Part shown: in pieces, positions 17,940 to 26,311 of the stretch
Layout of the letters: each line of letters begins with the position of its first letter
Numbering within the stretch: position 1 is the first letter of the stretch
Assembly (NCBI RefSeq): GCF_033441515.1
Contig: NZ_JAWQJT010000002.1
Location: 682,001 to 746,000 of the forward strand
Origin: Amycolatopsis solani
Lineage (GTDB): Bacteria; Actinomycetota; Actinomycetes; Mycobacteriales; Pseudonocardiaceae
Direction of reading: 5' to 3'
Length of the DNA stretch: 64,000 bases
Notes under the pieces: generated by a model
What the model saw: only the letters and a program-made list of their open reading frames with translations
The model's database searches: none
What the model was told of the DNA's origin: nothing
Translations under genes and position numbers: made by a program

Positions 17940-20039
17940 CTAGTGCGGGATTCGGTTCAGCCGGATCACCGTGCTCGCGAAGTCGCCGGTCGGGAGGCCG
18001 AGGTGCAGTCCGTGGGCGAGGAGGACGGCGCCGCTGTGCGTGGTCCCGGCGTCCGGATCCACGTACCGCTCAGCGGGAGCGAGCCCGTCGAGCCGCACCG
18101 GCCGGTCCGGGTCGGCGAAGTGCGCGGCCTGCCGGTAGGCGAAGACGACCGACCGGTCGCCGAGGACGTACTGGAGCGCGACGAGGCCGTCGTCGAGCGG
18201 CGGGCGGAGCCGGTGCAGCGCGCCGCGCTGCACCACGGGCCGGATGTCCCGGTACAGCGCGACCATTTCGCGGGCGAGCGCGAGATCGGCGTCCGGCCAG
18301 CGCGCGATGTCGCCCCCGAGGCCGAGCACGCCGGCCATGGCGACGTGGAACCGGAAGCGCAGCGGCACCGAGCGGCCGGTGACGAAGCCGGGGTTGTCGG
18401 TCACCCAGGCCGACATCGCGCGGGCCGGGTAGAGCTGGCTGTACCCGTGCTGGATGCGGAGCCGGTCGAGGGCGTCGGTGTTGTCCGACGTCCAGACCTG
18501 GTCGGCGCGGGCGAGCACCCCGAGGTCGATCCGCCCGCCACCGCCGCTGCACGCCTCGATCCGCAGGGCGGGGTGGTCGTCGCGGAGGCGGTCCACGATC
18601 GCGTACACGGCACGGGTGTGCTCGACCCACAACCGGTCCTGATCGGCTTCGCCCGGCCAGCCCGCTTCGCTGAACGGGCGGTTCATGTCCCACTTGAGGA
18701 AGTCGACGCCGTGGTCGCCGACGAGCCGGTCGAGCCAGCCGTGCGCCCAGTCGGCGACGTCGGGCCGGGCGAAGTTGAGGACGAGCTGGTTGCGCAGTTC
18801 CGACCGCCGCCGGTGCGGGTGGTGCAGCACCCAGTCCGGGTGGGCGCGGTAGAGGTCGCTGTCGGGGTTGACCATCTCGGGTTCGACCCAGAGACCGAAC
18901 TTCATGCCCAGCGCGTGCACCGCGGCCACCAGCGGCTCGAGCCCTTCGGGGAAGCGCTCGCGGTTGACGTGCCAGTCACCGAGCCCGGCGTGGTCGCCGG
19001 TGCGGGCGCCGAACCAGCCGTCGTCCAGCACGAAGAGCTCGGCCCCGAGCGCCGCGGCCCGTTCGGCGAGCGCGCGCTGACCGGGTTCGGAGACGGCGAA
19101 ACCCGTGGCTTCCCAGGAGTTGTAGAGCACCGGGCGCAGTTCGCCGGGGTGCGGCAGGACGTGCTCGCGCGTGTAGGCGTGCCACGCGCGGCTCGCGGCG
19201 CCGAACCCGCCGCCGGTGAAGAGGCCGGCCGCGACCGGGGTGGTCAGCGGCCGCCCCGGCCCGACGCGGTGGGCGACGCCGTCCTGGCCGAAGCCGCCGC
19301 TGACGGTCAGGCGCCCGGTCGAGGCCCGGGTGGTGGTGAGGCGCCACGACCCGCTCCACGCGAGCGCGACGCCGTAGACCTCGCCGTGGCGTTCGGTGGC
19401 GGTGCCGTCGTCGACCATGACCCAGGGATTGGCGTGGTGACCGCTGATCCCGCGCCGGCTGCCGAACACGGTTTCCCCGTGCGGGACGGCCGTCCGCCGC
19501 AGCTGGGTCTCCGCGGCCCAGCGGCCGGTGGCGTGGCTGAGCCGGTAGTCCTCGAGGACGGGCAGCACCCAGGTCGCGGAGTCGGCCCGGACGACCTCGA
19601 CGTCGGTGTCGGCGGCCAGCTCGGTCCAGCGTTCGAGGACGTCGCCCCGGAAGCGGTAGTGGAGCGTGATCCGCACGGAGTAGTGGCGGTCGGCGAACCG
19701 GATCGCGAGGTGGTTTTCGCTGCTGTCGTGGCTTTCGTACCGCCATTCGAGACCGCGGGTGCCGTCGGCGAAGCGCAGTTGCAGGGCCGGCGTCCAGTAG
19801 CGGGTGCCGGCGTCCGCGGCGAGTTCGTCGAGGCCTTCGTTCGGGTCGTTGAAGCCGTCCCAGCGGGGAAGCGTTTTCCCGGTGAGCTCGACGACCTCGG
19901 GTGGGGTGAGGGCCGGGCCCCAGTAGACGTGGGTGGGGACGTCGTCTTCGTCGAGGCGTAGTGCGTACGTGGTGGTTTCGCCGGTGAGCACCCAGGTGCG
20001 GTGGTCGTCGAGGAAGCTGATCCCGGCCATGCGGGCCAT
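17940..20039 (-). CDS. GH36 alpha-galactosidase
   Basis: The 699-aa protein has the GH36 layout: N-terminal beta-supersandwich, then the barrel with ELFVLDDGWFGARTGD, LGMKFGLWVEPEMVNPDSDL, the nucleophile in VDFLKWDMNRPF (KWDxN) and the acid/base in VWTSDNTDALDRL, plus the RIEACSGGGGRID block. No signal peptide is present, so it acts inside the cell on imported alpha-galactosides. It precedes the importer genes on the same strand with a 109-nt gap. ATG 20039 is used; ATG 20030 is equally possible. Confidence 0.92.
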   Translation of the reverse strand: MARMAGISFLDDHRTWVLTGETTTYALRLDEDDVPTHVYWGPALTPPEVVELTGKTLPRWDGFNDPNEGLDELAADAGTRYWTPALQLRFADGTRGLEWRYESHDSSENHLAIRFADRHYSVRITLHYRFRGDVLERWTELAADTDVEVVRADSATWVLPVLEDYRLSHATGRWAAETQLRRTAVPHGETVFGSRRGISGHHANPWVMVDDGTATERHGEVYGVALAWSGSWRLTTTRASTGRLTVSGGFGQDGVAHRVGPGRPLTTPVAAGLFTGGGFGAASRAWHAYTREHVLPHPGELRPVLYNSWEATGFAVSEPGQRALAERAAALGAELFVLDDGWFGARTGDHAGLGDWHVNRERFPEGLEPLVAAVHALGMKFGLWVEPEMVNPDSDLYRAHPDWVLHHPHRRRSELRNQLVLNFARPDVADWAHGWLDRLVGDHGVDFLKWDMNRPFSEAGWPGEADQDRLWVEHTRAVYAIVDRLRDDHPALRIEACSGGGGRIDLGVLARADQVWTSDNTDALDRLRIQHGYSQLYPARAMSAWVTDNPGFVTGRSVPLRFRFHVAMAGVLGLGGDIARWPDADLALAREMVALYRDIRPVVQRGALHRLRPPLDDGLVALQYVLGDRSVVFAYRQAAHFADPDRPVRLDGLAPAERYVDPDAGTTHSGAVLLAHGLHLGLPTGDFASTVIRLNRIPH

Positions 20040-20070
20040 CCTGGCCGCCGGAGCACCGCGACGGCCAGGA
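20039..20070 (-). terminator. Possible hairpin after formyltransferase gene
   Basis: TCCTGGCCG and CGGCCAGGA (9-bp arms) enclose a 14-nt loop in the 47-nt gap between the formyltransferase stop and the alpha-galactosidase start. The position suits a terminator separating siderophore and sugar genes, but there is no U-run. Confidence 0.35.
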
Positions 20071-20086
20071 TTTCCCGCTCACCGGG

Positions 20087-21031
20087 TCAAGGGCGGTCGG
20101 TCAGGTACCCGCCCATGGTCTTGAAGTACTCGTGCGCCGGCAGTTCCGTCCCGTCGGCCGTCCGGACCCGCTCGACCACCAGGCCGGGCGAGCGGCCGCG
20201 ACGGGCCTCCGGGCCGGCCACGATCACCACGCCGTCGCCTTCCCTGATGAAGATCCGGCCCGGCGTGCCGCCGTAGTGGCCCTGCGACACCGACGCCTTG
20301 AGGATCCGCAGCTCCTGGCCGCGGTGGTGGGTGAACGCGTTCGGGTACGGGTCGGACAGCGCGCGCACGAAGCGCTCGAGGTCCGCCGGGGGGAGGGTCC
20401 AGTCGATCAGGCTGTCGCGGCGGGCGCGCTTGTGGAAGAAGCTCGCCTTCGAGCGGTCCTGCGGGACCGGGGTGTAGCCCGTCTCGATCTTCGAGATGGC
20501 CTCGGCCGTGAGCGGGGCGATCAGGTCCACCGTGCGGTGGAACAGGTCCGTCGTGGTGTCGGCCGGACCGACCGGGATCGCGCGCTGCAGGACGATGCCG
20601 CCCGCGTCGAGTTCGCCGTCCATCATGTGGGCGGTGACGCCGACCTCGGGCTCGCCGTTGATCATCGCCCAGATGAGCGGCGAGAAGCCCGCGTACGCCG
20701 GCAGCAGCGAGTCGTGGATGTTGAGGGTGCCGTGCCGGGGGAGCTCGAAGATCTCCGGGGGCAGCCAGGTGCGCCAGTTGTTCGCCACGATCAGGTCGAG
20801 GTCGGCGGCCTTGAGCTCGGCCAGGAGTTCGGCGTCGTCGGGGCGATTGCGCAGCAGGACGCGGATGCCGTTGGCCTCGGCGAGGCCGGCGACCGAGTCG
20901 GCCCAGATCCGCTCGTAGGCGTGGTCGCTCTTCGGGTGCGTCACCACGAGGGCGACGTCGTGCCCCGCGTCGATGAGCGCCTGCAGGGTCCGGTGCCCCC
21001 AGGTCTGGTAGCCGAACATCGCCACGCGCAT
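20087..21031 (-). CDS. Hydroxyornithine formyltransferase (Fmt-like)
   Basis: The 314-aa protein is a methionyl-tRNA-formyltransferase-type enzyme. The catalytic triad of the family is visible: Asn and His in TLNIHDSLLPAYAGFSP and Asp in HMMDGELDAGGI. The C-terminal part (PYPNAFTHHRGQELRILKAS) matches the Fmt C-terminal subdomain. It uses N10-formyltetrahydrofolate. Next to an ornithine N-monooxygenase and an NRPS, the role is N5-formylation of N5-hydroxyornithine, as known for siderophore clusters such as coelichelin and exochelin. It is divergent from the monooxygenase gene, sharing two iron boxes. Confidence 0.88.
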   Translation of the reverse strand: MRVAMFGYQTWGHRTLQALIDAGHDVALVVTHPKSDHAYERIWADSVAGLAEANGIRVLLRNRPDDAELLAELKAADLDLIVANNWRTWLPPEIFELPRHGTLNIHDSLLPAYAGFSPLIWAMINGEPEVGVTAHMMDGELDAGGIVLQRAIPVGPADTTTDLFHRTVDLIAPLTAEAISKIETGYTPVPQDRSKASFFHKRARRDSLIDWTLPPADLERFVRALSDPYPNAFTHHRGQELRILKASVSQGHYGGTPGRIFIREGDGVVIVAGPEARRGRSPGLVVERVRTADGTELPAHEYFKTMGGYLTDRP

Positions 21032-21078
21032 TCGAGAGTGCCCTTTCGTGATCGGGGACGAACATCACCACGAACGTA

Positions 21079-21097
21079 CTAGGCGAGGCTCGCCTAA
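21079..21097. promoter_or_regulatory. Iron box (IdeR/DmdR1 type)
   Basis: CTAGGCGAGGCTCGCCTAA matches 14 of 19 positions of the consensus TTAGGTTAGGCTAACCTAA and is internally a perfect palindrome (TAGGCGAG-G-CTCGCCTA). It lies in the divergent promoter between the formyltransferase and monooxygenase genes; Fe(II)-loaded IdeR/DmdR1 would repress both. Confidence 0.85.
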
Positions 21098-21098
21098 G

Positions 21099-21117
21099 TT
21101 AGGTTAGGGTTCCCTGA
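21099..21117. promoter_or_regulatory. Second iron box, adjacent
   Basis: TTAGGTTAGGGTTCCCTGA matches 15 of 19 positions of the iron-box consensus and starts 1 nt after the first box. Two contiguous sites suggest cooperative binding of two repressor dimers. It is 29 nt upstream of the monooxygenase start. Confidence 0.8.
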
Positions 21118-21145
21118 ACGGTACCGGAGCGCGCGAGGGAGCAAC

Positions 21146-22453
21146 ATGACTGCAGAGGTCCCGATCTACGACATCGTCGGCGTGGGCTTCGGACCGTCGA
21201 ACCTGGCCCTCGCGATCGCCCTCGCCGAGCACAACGCCGGCGCTGGGGAACCGGTGACCGCGCACTTCCTCGAGCGCCAGCCGAAGTTCGGGTGGCACCG
21301 CGGGATGCTGATCGACACCGCCACCATGCAGGTGTCGTTCCTGAAGGACCTGGTCACCATGCGGAACCCGACCAGCGAGTTCAGCTTCCTCAACTACCTC
21401 CACGCGGCGGGGCGGCTGGTCGACTTCATCAACCACAAGAACCTCTTCCCGCTGCGGGTCGAGTTCCACGACTACTTCGAGTGGGCGGCCGCGAAGGTCG
21501 ACGACGTCGTCTCGTACGGCACCGAGGTCGTGTCGGTGAAGCCGGTGTACGACGGCCCGGAAGTGGCCTACTTCGACGTCGAGGCGTCCGACGGCTCGGC
21601 GTTGCGCGCCCGGAACCTGGTGGTGGGCACGGGTCTGCGGGCGCAGCTGCCCGACGGCGTCACCGCCGGCCCGCGGATCTGGCACAACAGCGAACTGCTG
21701 TTCCGCGTCGACGCCCTCCGCGGCACCTCGCCGCGGCGGTTCGTCGTCGTGGGCGCCGGGCAGAGCGCGGCCGAGGTCGCCGCGCTGCTGCACGACGAGT
21801 TCCCGCACGCCGAGGTGTGCGCGGTGTTCGCCCGCTACGGCTACAGCCCGGCCGACGACAGCGCGTTCGCCAACCGGATCTTCGACCCGGAGGCCGTCGA
21901 CCAGTTCTACCGCGCGGGCGAGCCGGTCAAGGACCGCCTGATGCGCTACCACGGCGCGACGAACTACTCGGCCGTCGACATCGACCTGATCGACGAGCTC
22001 TACCGGCGCGTCTACCGCGAGAAGGTTCTCGGCGTGGAACGGCTGCGGCTGTTCAACGTCTCCCGCCCGGTCGAGGTGACCGACACCGGAACGTCGGTCT
22101 CGGCGACGGTCGAGTCGCTGACGACGGGCGAGCGCACGGTGCTGGAGGCCGACGCGGTCGTCTACGCCACGGGTTACCGGCCCGCGGACCCGACACCGCT
22201 GCTCGGCGAGCTCGGCGCACGCTGTTCGCGGGACGAGGCGGGCCGGCTGCGCGTCGAGCGCGACTACCGCCTCACGACGGAACCGGTGCTGCGCGGCGGG
22301 ATCTACCTCCAGGGCGGCACCGAGCACACGCACGGCATCACGTCGTCGTTGCTCTCGAACACGGCGGTGCGGGTGGGGGAGATCCTGCAGTCCATTGTGG
22401 ACCGCCGGGTGGTCGCGGAGCCGGCCGGGGAGTACGCGGTCAGCGCGCGCTGA
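21146..22453 (+). CDS. L-ornithine N5-monooxygenase (siderophore)
   Basis: The 435-aa protein belongs to the flavin-dependent N-hydroxylating monooxygenases. It has the FAD motif GVGFGPSNL (residues 12-20), the LERQPKFGWHRGMLID and LVTMRNPTSEFSFLNYL substrate/FAD blocks, the NADPH motif VVVGAGQSAAEVA and the ATGYRPADP motif near the C-terminus. It uses NADPH and O2 to hydroxylate the side-chain amine of ornithine, supplying N5-hydroxyornithine for hydroxamates. ATG 21146 follows GAGGGAG. Two iron boxes precede it. The 3' end overlaps the convergent DinB-like gene by 14 nt. Confidence 0.93.
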   Translation: MTAEVPIYDIVGVGFGPSNLALAIALAEHNAGAGEPVTAHFLERQPKFGWHRGMLIDTATMQVSFLKDLVTMRNPTSEFSFLNYLHAAGRLVDFINHKNLFPLRVEFHDYFEWAAAKVDDVVSYGTEVVSVKPVYDGPEVAYFDVEASDGSALRARNLVVGTGLRAQLPDGVTAGPRIWHNSELLFRVDALRGTSPRRFVVVGAGQSAAEVAALLHDEFPHAEVCAVFARYGYSPADDSAFANRIFDPEAVDQFYRAGEPVKDRLMRYHGATNYSAVDIDLIDELYRRVYREKVLGVERLRLFNVSRPVEVTDTGTSVSATVESLTTGERTVLEADAVVYATGYRPADPTPLLGELGARCSRDEAGRLRVERDYRLTTEPVLRGGIYLQGGTEHTHGITSSLLSNTAVRVGEILQSIVDRRVVAEPAGEYAVSAR

Positions 22454-22925
22454 GCTGCTCCCGCAGGATGTCGCCGTGGCCGGCGTGGCGGGCGAAGTCC
22501 TCGATCAGGAGCAGGTAGACGAACCGCAGGGTGACGTCGCCGAGGACGTCGTGCACCCGGGTTTCGTCGAGTTCGAAGCGGGCCGCGATCTCCCGGGAGC
22601 GAGCGCTGGCCCGCTCGAACTCGGCGATCACGTCCGCCACGGTTTCGCTGTCCGCGACGGCGAAACTCGGGTCGCCCGGGGTCGTGGGGCCGTCGCACCC
22701 GGACTCGTCGAGGCCTTGCAGCAGGCACTGGAACCACCGGCGCTCGGCCATGGCGGCGTGCTTGACCAGCCCGATCGGCGTGGTCACGGACGCGACCAGC
22801 CGCTCGCGGGCGTCGGCCTCCGACAGACCGCGAGCGACGTCGATGACGGCGCGGCGCTGGCGGTCCATGGTGGCTTCCAGCAGGTGGCGCTCGGGACCGG
22901 TGGTGATTTCGGGCAGCACGAACAT
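22440..22925 (-). CDS. DinB/DUF664-family protein
   Basis: The 161-aa four-helix-bundle protein shows the three metal-ligand histidine positions of the DinB superfamily: LVKHAAMAERRW in helix 2 and EDFARHAGHGDILRE in the last helix. In actinomycetes related proteins include mycothiol-dependent transferases, but most are uncharacterised. It lies inside the siderophore locus but on the opposite strand and without an iron box, so a role there is doubtful. A paralogue-like DinB gene occurs at 50737. Confidence 0.8.
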   Translation of the reverse strand: MFVLPEITTGPERHLLEATMDRQRRAVIDVARGLSEADARERLVASVTTPIGLVKHAAMAERRWFQCLLQGLDESGCDGPTTPGDPSFAVADSETVADVIAEFERASARSREIAARFELDETRVHDVLGDVTLRFVYLLLIEDFARHAGHGDILREQLSAR

Positions 22926-23002
22926 GGCTCTGCTTCCTGGAGGGGGTTTCGGCCGGACGTTCCCCGGAACACGCGGGGCGGGCCTAACCCCAGGTTAGCA
23001 GG

Positions 23003-23233
23003 CTAGTGCTGCCGGGCTCGGCGGCGCCGGTTCACGTACAGGTACCAGTGCCAGACCGCGCTGAGCGCGAAGAGGACCGTCCACACCCACGAAGTCCACC
23101 GGCCCGTCAGCACGGCGAGCAGGAGGAACACGGCGGACCCGATGGTGCCGGTGATCGCGGCCGCCAGGATGAACCGTCGTTGCGCCGGGCTCAGCCGCGC
23201 CGGCCACGGGGCCGTCCACCGATTGTGCGTCAC
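23003..23233 (-). CDS. Small two-span membrane protein
   Basis: The 76-aa protein has two hydrophobic segments (FILAAAITGTIGSAVFLLLA and WTVLFALSAVWHWYLYV) joined by a short loop with Trp, and an Arg-rich C-terminus, so it is a small inner-membrane hairpin protein. I do not recognise the family. The GTG start at 23233 has a poor ribosome-binding site. A short hairpin (CTAACC-TGG-GGTTAG on the minus strand, about 22985-22999) follows the stop and may terminate it. Confidence 0.5.
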   Translation of the reverse strand: MTHNRWTAPWPARLSPAQRRFILAAAITGTIGSAVFLLLAVLTGRWTSWVWTVLFALSAVWHWYLYVNRRRRARQH

Positions 23234-23260
23234 CCCCGAAGGATGCCATGCGGGGACAGC

Positions 23261-24073
23261 TCAGCCCTGGTGGGCCGGAGCCGGGTGGTGGCGGCTGATC
23301 GGGATCACCATCGGGGTGCCGCTGACCGGGTCCGGCGTGATCTGGCAGCGGACGTCGAACACCTCGTCCACCAGCTCCTCCGTGATCACCTCGGCCGGCG
23401 CGCCCGACGCCACGATCCGGCCCGCCTTCATCGCGATCACGTGGTCGGCGTAGCGGCACGCCTGCGGGAGGTCGTGCAGCACCATCACCACCGTGCGGCC
23501 CTCGCCGCGGTTGAGGTCGACGACCAGGTCGAGGACGTCGATCTGGTGGGCCAGGTCGAGGTACGTCGTGGGCTCGTCGAGCAGCAGCACCGGGGTGCCC
23601 TGGGCGACCGCCATCGCGATCCACGCGCGCTGGCGCTGGCCGCCGGAGAGTTCGTCGACCGGGCGGTCGGCCAGGTCGGTCATTTCCGTGGCTTCCAGGG
23701 CCGCGCTCACGGCGCCTTCGTCCGAAGTGGACCATTGGCGCCACCAGCTCTGGTGCGGGGCGCGGCCGCGGCCGACGAGGTCGGCGACCGTCATGCCTTC
23801 CGGTGCGACCGGGGACTGCGGCAGGATCCCGAGCCGCTGGGCGACCTGGCGGGTCGGCAGGTCGTGGATCGACCGGCCGTCGAGGTAGACCCCGCCCGAC
23901 TTCGGGGTGAGCAGGCGGGCCAGCGTGCGCAGCAGCGTCGACTTCCCGCACGCGTTCGGCCCGACGATCGCGGTGATCCGGCCCGGCGGGACGTCGAGGT
24001 CGAGATCGTCGATGACGATCCGGTCGTCGTAGGCGACGCGCAGCTCCCGCACCCGCAGCGACGGTGTTTCCAT
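23261..24073 (-). CDS. Fe-siderophore ABC importer ATPase (FecE/FepC type)
   Basis: The 270-aa protein has Walker [17 protein letters not shown]-loop ILPQSP, signature [13 protein letters not shown], Walker [18 protein letters not shown] and switch histidine MVLHDLPQA. The ACGKST variant and the [13 protein letters not shown] segment are typical of siderophore importers. It powers uptake of the ferric siderophore through the two permeases encoded upstream (4-nt gap), all read away from the shared iron-box region at 26.2 kb. Confidence 0.92.
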   Translation of the reverse strand: METPSLRVRELRVAYDDRIVIDDLDLDVPPGRITAIVGPNACGKSTLLRTLARLLTPKSGGVYLDGRSIHDLPTRQVAQRLGILPQSPVAPEGMTVADLVGRGRAPHQSWWRQWSTSDEGAVSAALEATEMTDLADRPVDELSGGQRQRAWIAMAVAQGTPVLLLDEPTTYLDLAHQIDVLDLVVDLNRGEGRTVVMVLHDLPQACRYADHVIAMKAGRIVASGAPAEVITEELVDEVFDVRCQITPDPVSGTPMVIPISRHHPAPAHQG

Positions 24074-24077
24074 GGGG

Positions 24078-25136
24078 TCAGCCTCCGGAGCCGGATCGGT
24101 TGGCCCTGGCCAGGAGCCAGAGCAGGAGCGGGGCGCCGAGCGCGCCGGTCACGACGCCGACCGGCAGCGGGGACGCCGTGATGGTGCGCGCCAGGATGTC
24201 GCTGCCCAGCACCACCACCGCACCGGTCAACGCCGACGCGAGGAGCGGTGGCGACGTCTGGCGCGCCAGGCGTTGCGCGATCTGCGGCGCCGTCAGCGCG
24301 ACGAACGAAACCGGGCCCGCGGACGCCGTCGCGAACGCGACCAGCCCGGCGCCGGACAGCAGCAGGCCGAGCCGCACCGGCTGGACCGGGGTGCCGAGCC
24401 CGGCGGCCACCTCGTCGCCGAGCAGCAGCGTCCGCATCCACCGCGACAGTGCCAGCACCAGCGGCAACAGCACGGCCAGCGCGCAGGCGAGCGGGACGAC
24501 GTGCTCCCAGCCGCGGTTGGCGAGGTTCCCGACGAGCCAGCCGATCGACGCCTGGGCTTCGGTGATCTGCGCGCGGCTGAGCAGGTAGTCGGTCAGGCTG
24601 GTGCACATCGCGAAGATCCCGATGCCGACCAGGATGATCCGGTAGCCGGTGGTGCCGCGCCGCCACGCCAGCGCGTAGACGAGCAGGCCGGTCAGCAGCC
24701 CGCCGAGCAGGCCGAGGGTCGTGGTGCCGAGCCCGCCGCCGAAGCCGAACGAGATCCCCGCGACGACGGCGGTGGCCGCGCCCGCGTTGATGCCGATCAT
24801 GTCCGGGCTGGCCAGCGGGTTGCGGGTGATGGTCTGGAACACCGCGCCGGACGCGCCGAACGCGAGCCCGGCGAGCAGCCCGGTCAGCGCCCGGGGCAGC
24901 CGCAGATCCTGGACGATGTAGGCGGTTCCGCTGTCGCCGCCGCCGAACACCGCCGCGAGGACGTCGGACACGCCGAGCGGGACGTCGCCGATCGTCATGC
25001 CCACGCAGAACAACACGAACGCCAGGACGGCGAGAACGAGCGACACGGCGGCGGGCCGGAGCCGGATCTGGCCGGACACCGGCGGTTTCGCGAGGCGGAA
25101 CGTGACGCGGTCGCGCCGCACCTGCAGCAGGCTCAT
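24078..25136 (-). CDS. Fe-siderophore ABC importer permease (FecCD family, second)
   Basis: The 352-aa protein has about nine to ten membrane segments and the FecCD family blocks [40 protein letters not shown] and the GRLP-like ATPase-docking region. It forms the transmembrane channel with the partner permease and is separated from it by 1 nt and from the ATPase gene by 4 nt, so the three are one operon. Confidence 0.92.
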   Translation of the reverse strand: MSLLQVRRDRVTFRLAKPPVSGQIRLRPAAVSLVLAVLAFVLFCVGMTIGDVPLGVSDVLAAVFGGGDSGTAYIVQDLRLPRALTGLLAGLAFGASGAVFQTITRNPLASPDMIGINAGAATAVVAGISFGFGGGLGTTTLGLLGGLLTGLLVYALAWRRGTTGYRIILVGIGIFAMCTSLTDYLLSRAQITEAQASIGWLVGNLANRGWEHVVPLACALAVLLPLVLALSRWMRTLLLGDEVAAGLGTPVQPVRLGLLLSGAGLVAFATASAGPVSFVALTAPQIAQRLARQTSPPLLASALTGAVVVLGSDILARTITASPLPVGVVTGALGAPLLLWLLARANRSGSGG

Positions 25137-25137
25137 G

Positions 25138-26175
25138 TCAGGACTCCACGAGCTTGCGGCGGCGGACGAGGTAGATGAAGAACGGCGCGCCCAGGAACGC
25201 GACGATCACGCCGGCGCGGATCTCCCCGGGCCGGGCCATGATCCGGCCGAGGATGTCGGCGGCCAGCAGCAGGCACGGCGCGAGCACCGCGGTGTAGGGC
25301 AGCAGCCAGCGGTGGTCGGCGCCGACGAGGAACCGGACGGCGTGCGGCACGATCAGGCCGAGGAAGACGATCGGGCCGGCGACGGCGACCGACGCGCCGG
25401 TCAGCAGCGTGATGGCCAGCGCGCCGCGCAGCCGCAGCGGGCCCAGCTTCCGTCCGAGCGCGACCGCGACGTCGTCCCCGAGCGCGAGGCTGTTCAGCGC
25501 CGGGCCGCTCGCGAGGGCGAGCACCACGCCGACGAGGAGGAACGGCAGGATCCGCAGCAGCGAACCGCCGTCGACGCCGGCGAGGGAACCGGCGGACCAG
25601 AAGCGGAAGCGGTTGAGCGCCACCGGGTCCGACAGCACCATCGCGCTGGTGAACGAGCCGAGCAACGCCGTGACGGCGGCTCCGGCGAGGGCCAGCTTGA
25701 CCGGGCTCGACCCGCTGCGGCCGCGGGTGCCGAGGTAGTAGACGACGGCGGTCGCGGCGAGCGCGCCGGCGAAGGCGAACCAGACGTAGCCGTAGAGCGA
25801 GCTGACGCCGAGCACGGTGATCGAGAAAACGATCGCGAACGCGGCCCCGGCGCTGATGCCCAGCAGCCCGGGGTCGGCCAGCGGGTTGCGGGTCAGCGCC
25901 TGCATCACCGTGCCGGCCAGCCCGAGCGCGGCGCCGACCAGGACCGCCAGCAGCGTCCGCGGCATCCGGACACTGTGGATGATCACCGCGTCGGCCGAGC
26001 CGTCGTCGTGCCACAGGACCTGCCAGACGGCGCCGAACGATATCTCCTTCGAACCCAGCCAGACGCTCAGCAGGCACAGGAAAACCAGGACGCCGAGGGC
26101 GGCGAGCAGACCGAGGGCACGGCCCGTGTGTGGCGGGCGTCGCGTGAGAGCGATCCCTCCGGGGTCTGTTCGCAC
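25138..26175 (-). CDS. Fe-siderophore ABC importer permease (FecCD family, first)
   Basis: The 345-aa protein is a second FecCD permease: VRMPRTLLAVLVGAALGLAG, MQALTRNPLADPGLLGISAG and PIVFLGLIVPHAVRFLVG are the conserved blocks. It is the first gene of the import operon, divergent from the NRPS gene. The start is GTG 26175, with GGAGG four nt upstream. The iron box at 26199-26217 lies 24 nt upstream. Confidence 0.92.
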   Translation of the reverse strand: MRTDPGGIALTRRPPHTGRALGLLAALGVLVFLCLLSVWLGSKEISFGAVWQVLWHDDGSADAVIIHSVRMPRTLLAVLVGAALGLAGTVMQALTRNPLADPGLLGISAGAAFAIVFSITVLGVSSLYGYVWFAFAGALAATAVVYYLGTRGRSGSSPVKLALAGAAVTALLGSFTSAMVLSDPVALNRFRFWSAGSLAGVDGGSLLRILPFLLVGVVLALASGPALNSLALGDDVAVALGRKLGPLRLRGALAITLLTGASVAVAGPIVFLGLIVPHAVRFLVGADHRWLLPYTAVLAPCLLLAADILGRIMARPGEIRAGVIVAFLGAPFFIYLVRRRKLVES

Positions 26176-26198
26176 CGCACCTCCGACTGGTACTGATT

Positions 26199-26217
26199 TT
26201 AGGTAAGGCTAACCGAT
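26199..26217. promoter_or_regulatory. Iron box between importer and NRPS genes
   Basis: TTAGGTAAGGCTAACCGAT matches 16 of 19 positions of the iron-box consensus, the best match in the window. It is placed to repress both the leftward importer operon and the rightward NRPS operon under iron sufficiency. Confidence 0.9.
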
Positions 26218-26243
26218 GGTACAGGAGTGCATCCTCACCATCC

Positions 26244-26262
26244 GTTTGTTAGGGTCACCTAA
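26244..26262. promoter_or_regulatory. Second iron box in NRPS promoter
   Basis: GTTTGTTAGGGTCACCTAA matches 14 of 19 iron-box positions, with an intact right half. It lies 50 nt upstream of the GTG start at 26312. Its position argues that the NRPS coding region does not begin at the upstream ATG 26216. Confidence 0.7.
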
Positions 26263-26311
26263 GTTTGCGCCCCTTCAGGGGCGCCGCGAGCAGCGGGAGG
26301 CTGGTCTACCG

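Noticed and set aside
20039..21031. Alpha-galactosidase as part of the siderophore operon because it directly follows the formyltransferase gene
   Set aside because: A hairpin-like repeat lies in the 47-nt gap, and its function and downstream importer genes fit sugar use, so adjacency is probably accidental.
22983..22999. CCTAACC…GGTTAG sequence resembling an iron box
   Set aside because: The half-sites are in the inverted order (CTAACC before GGTTAG) and too close, so it does not fit the 19-bp IdeR consensus. It is better read as a small hairpin after the 76-aa membrane protein gene.
26216..26311. N-terminal extension of the NRPS from ATG 26216
   Set aside because: The extension lies on top of two iron boxes, has no NRPS homology and no ribosome-binding site; GTG 26312 is supported instead.
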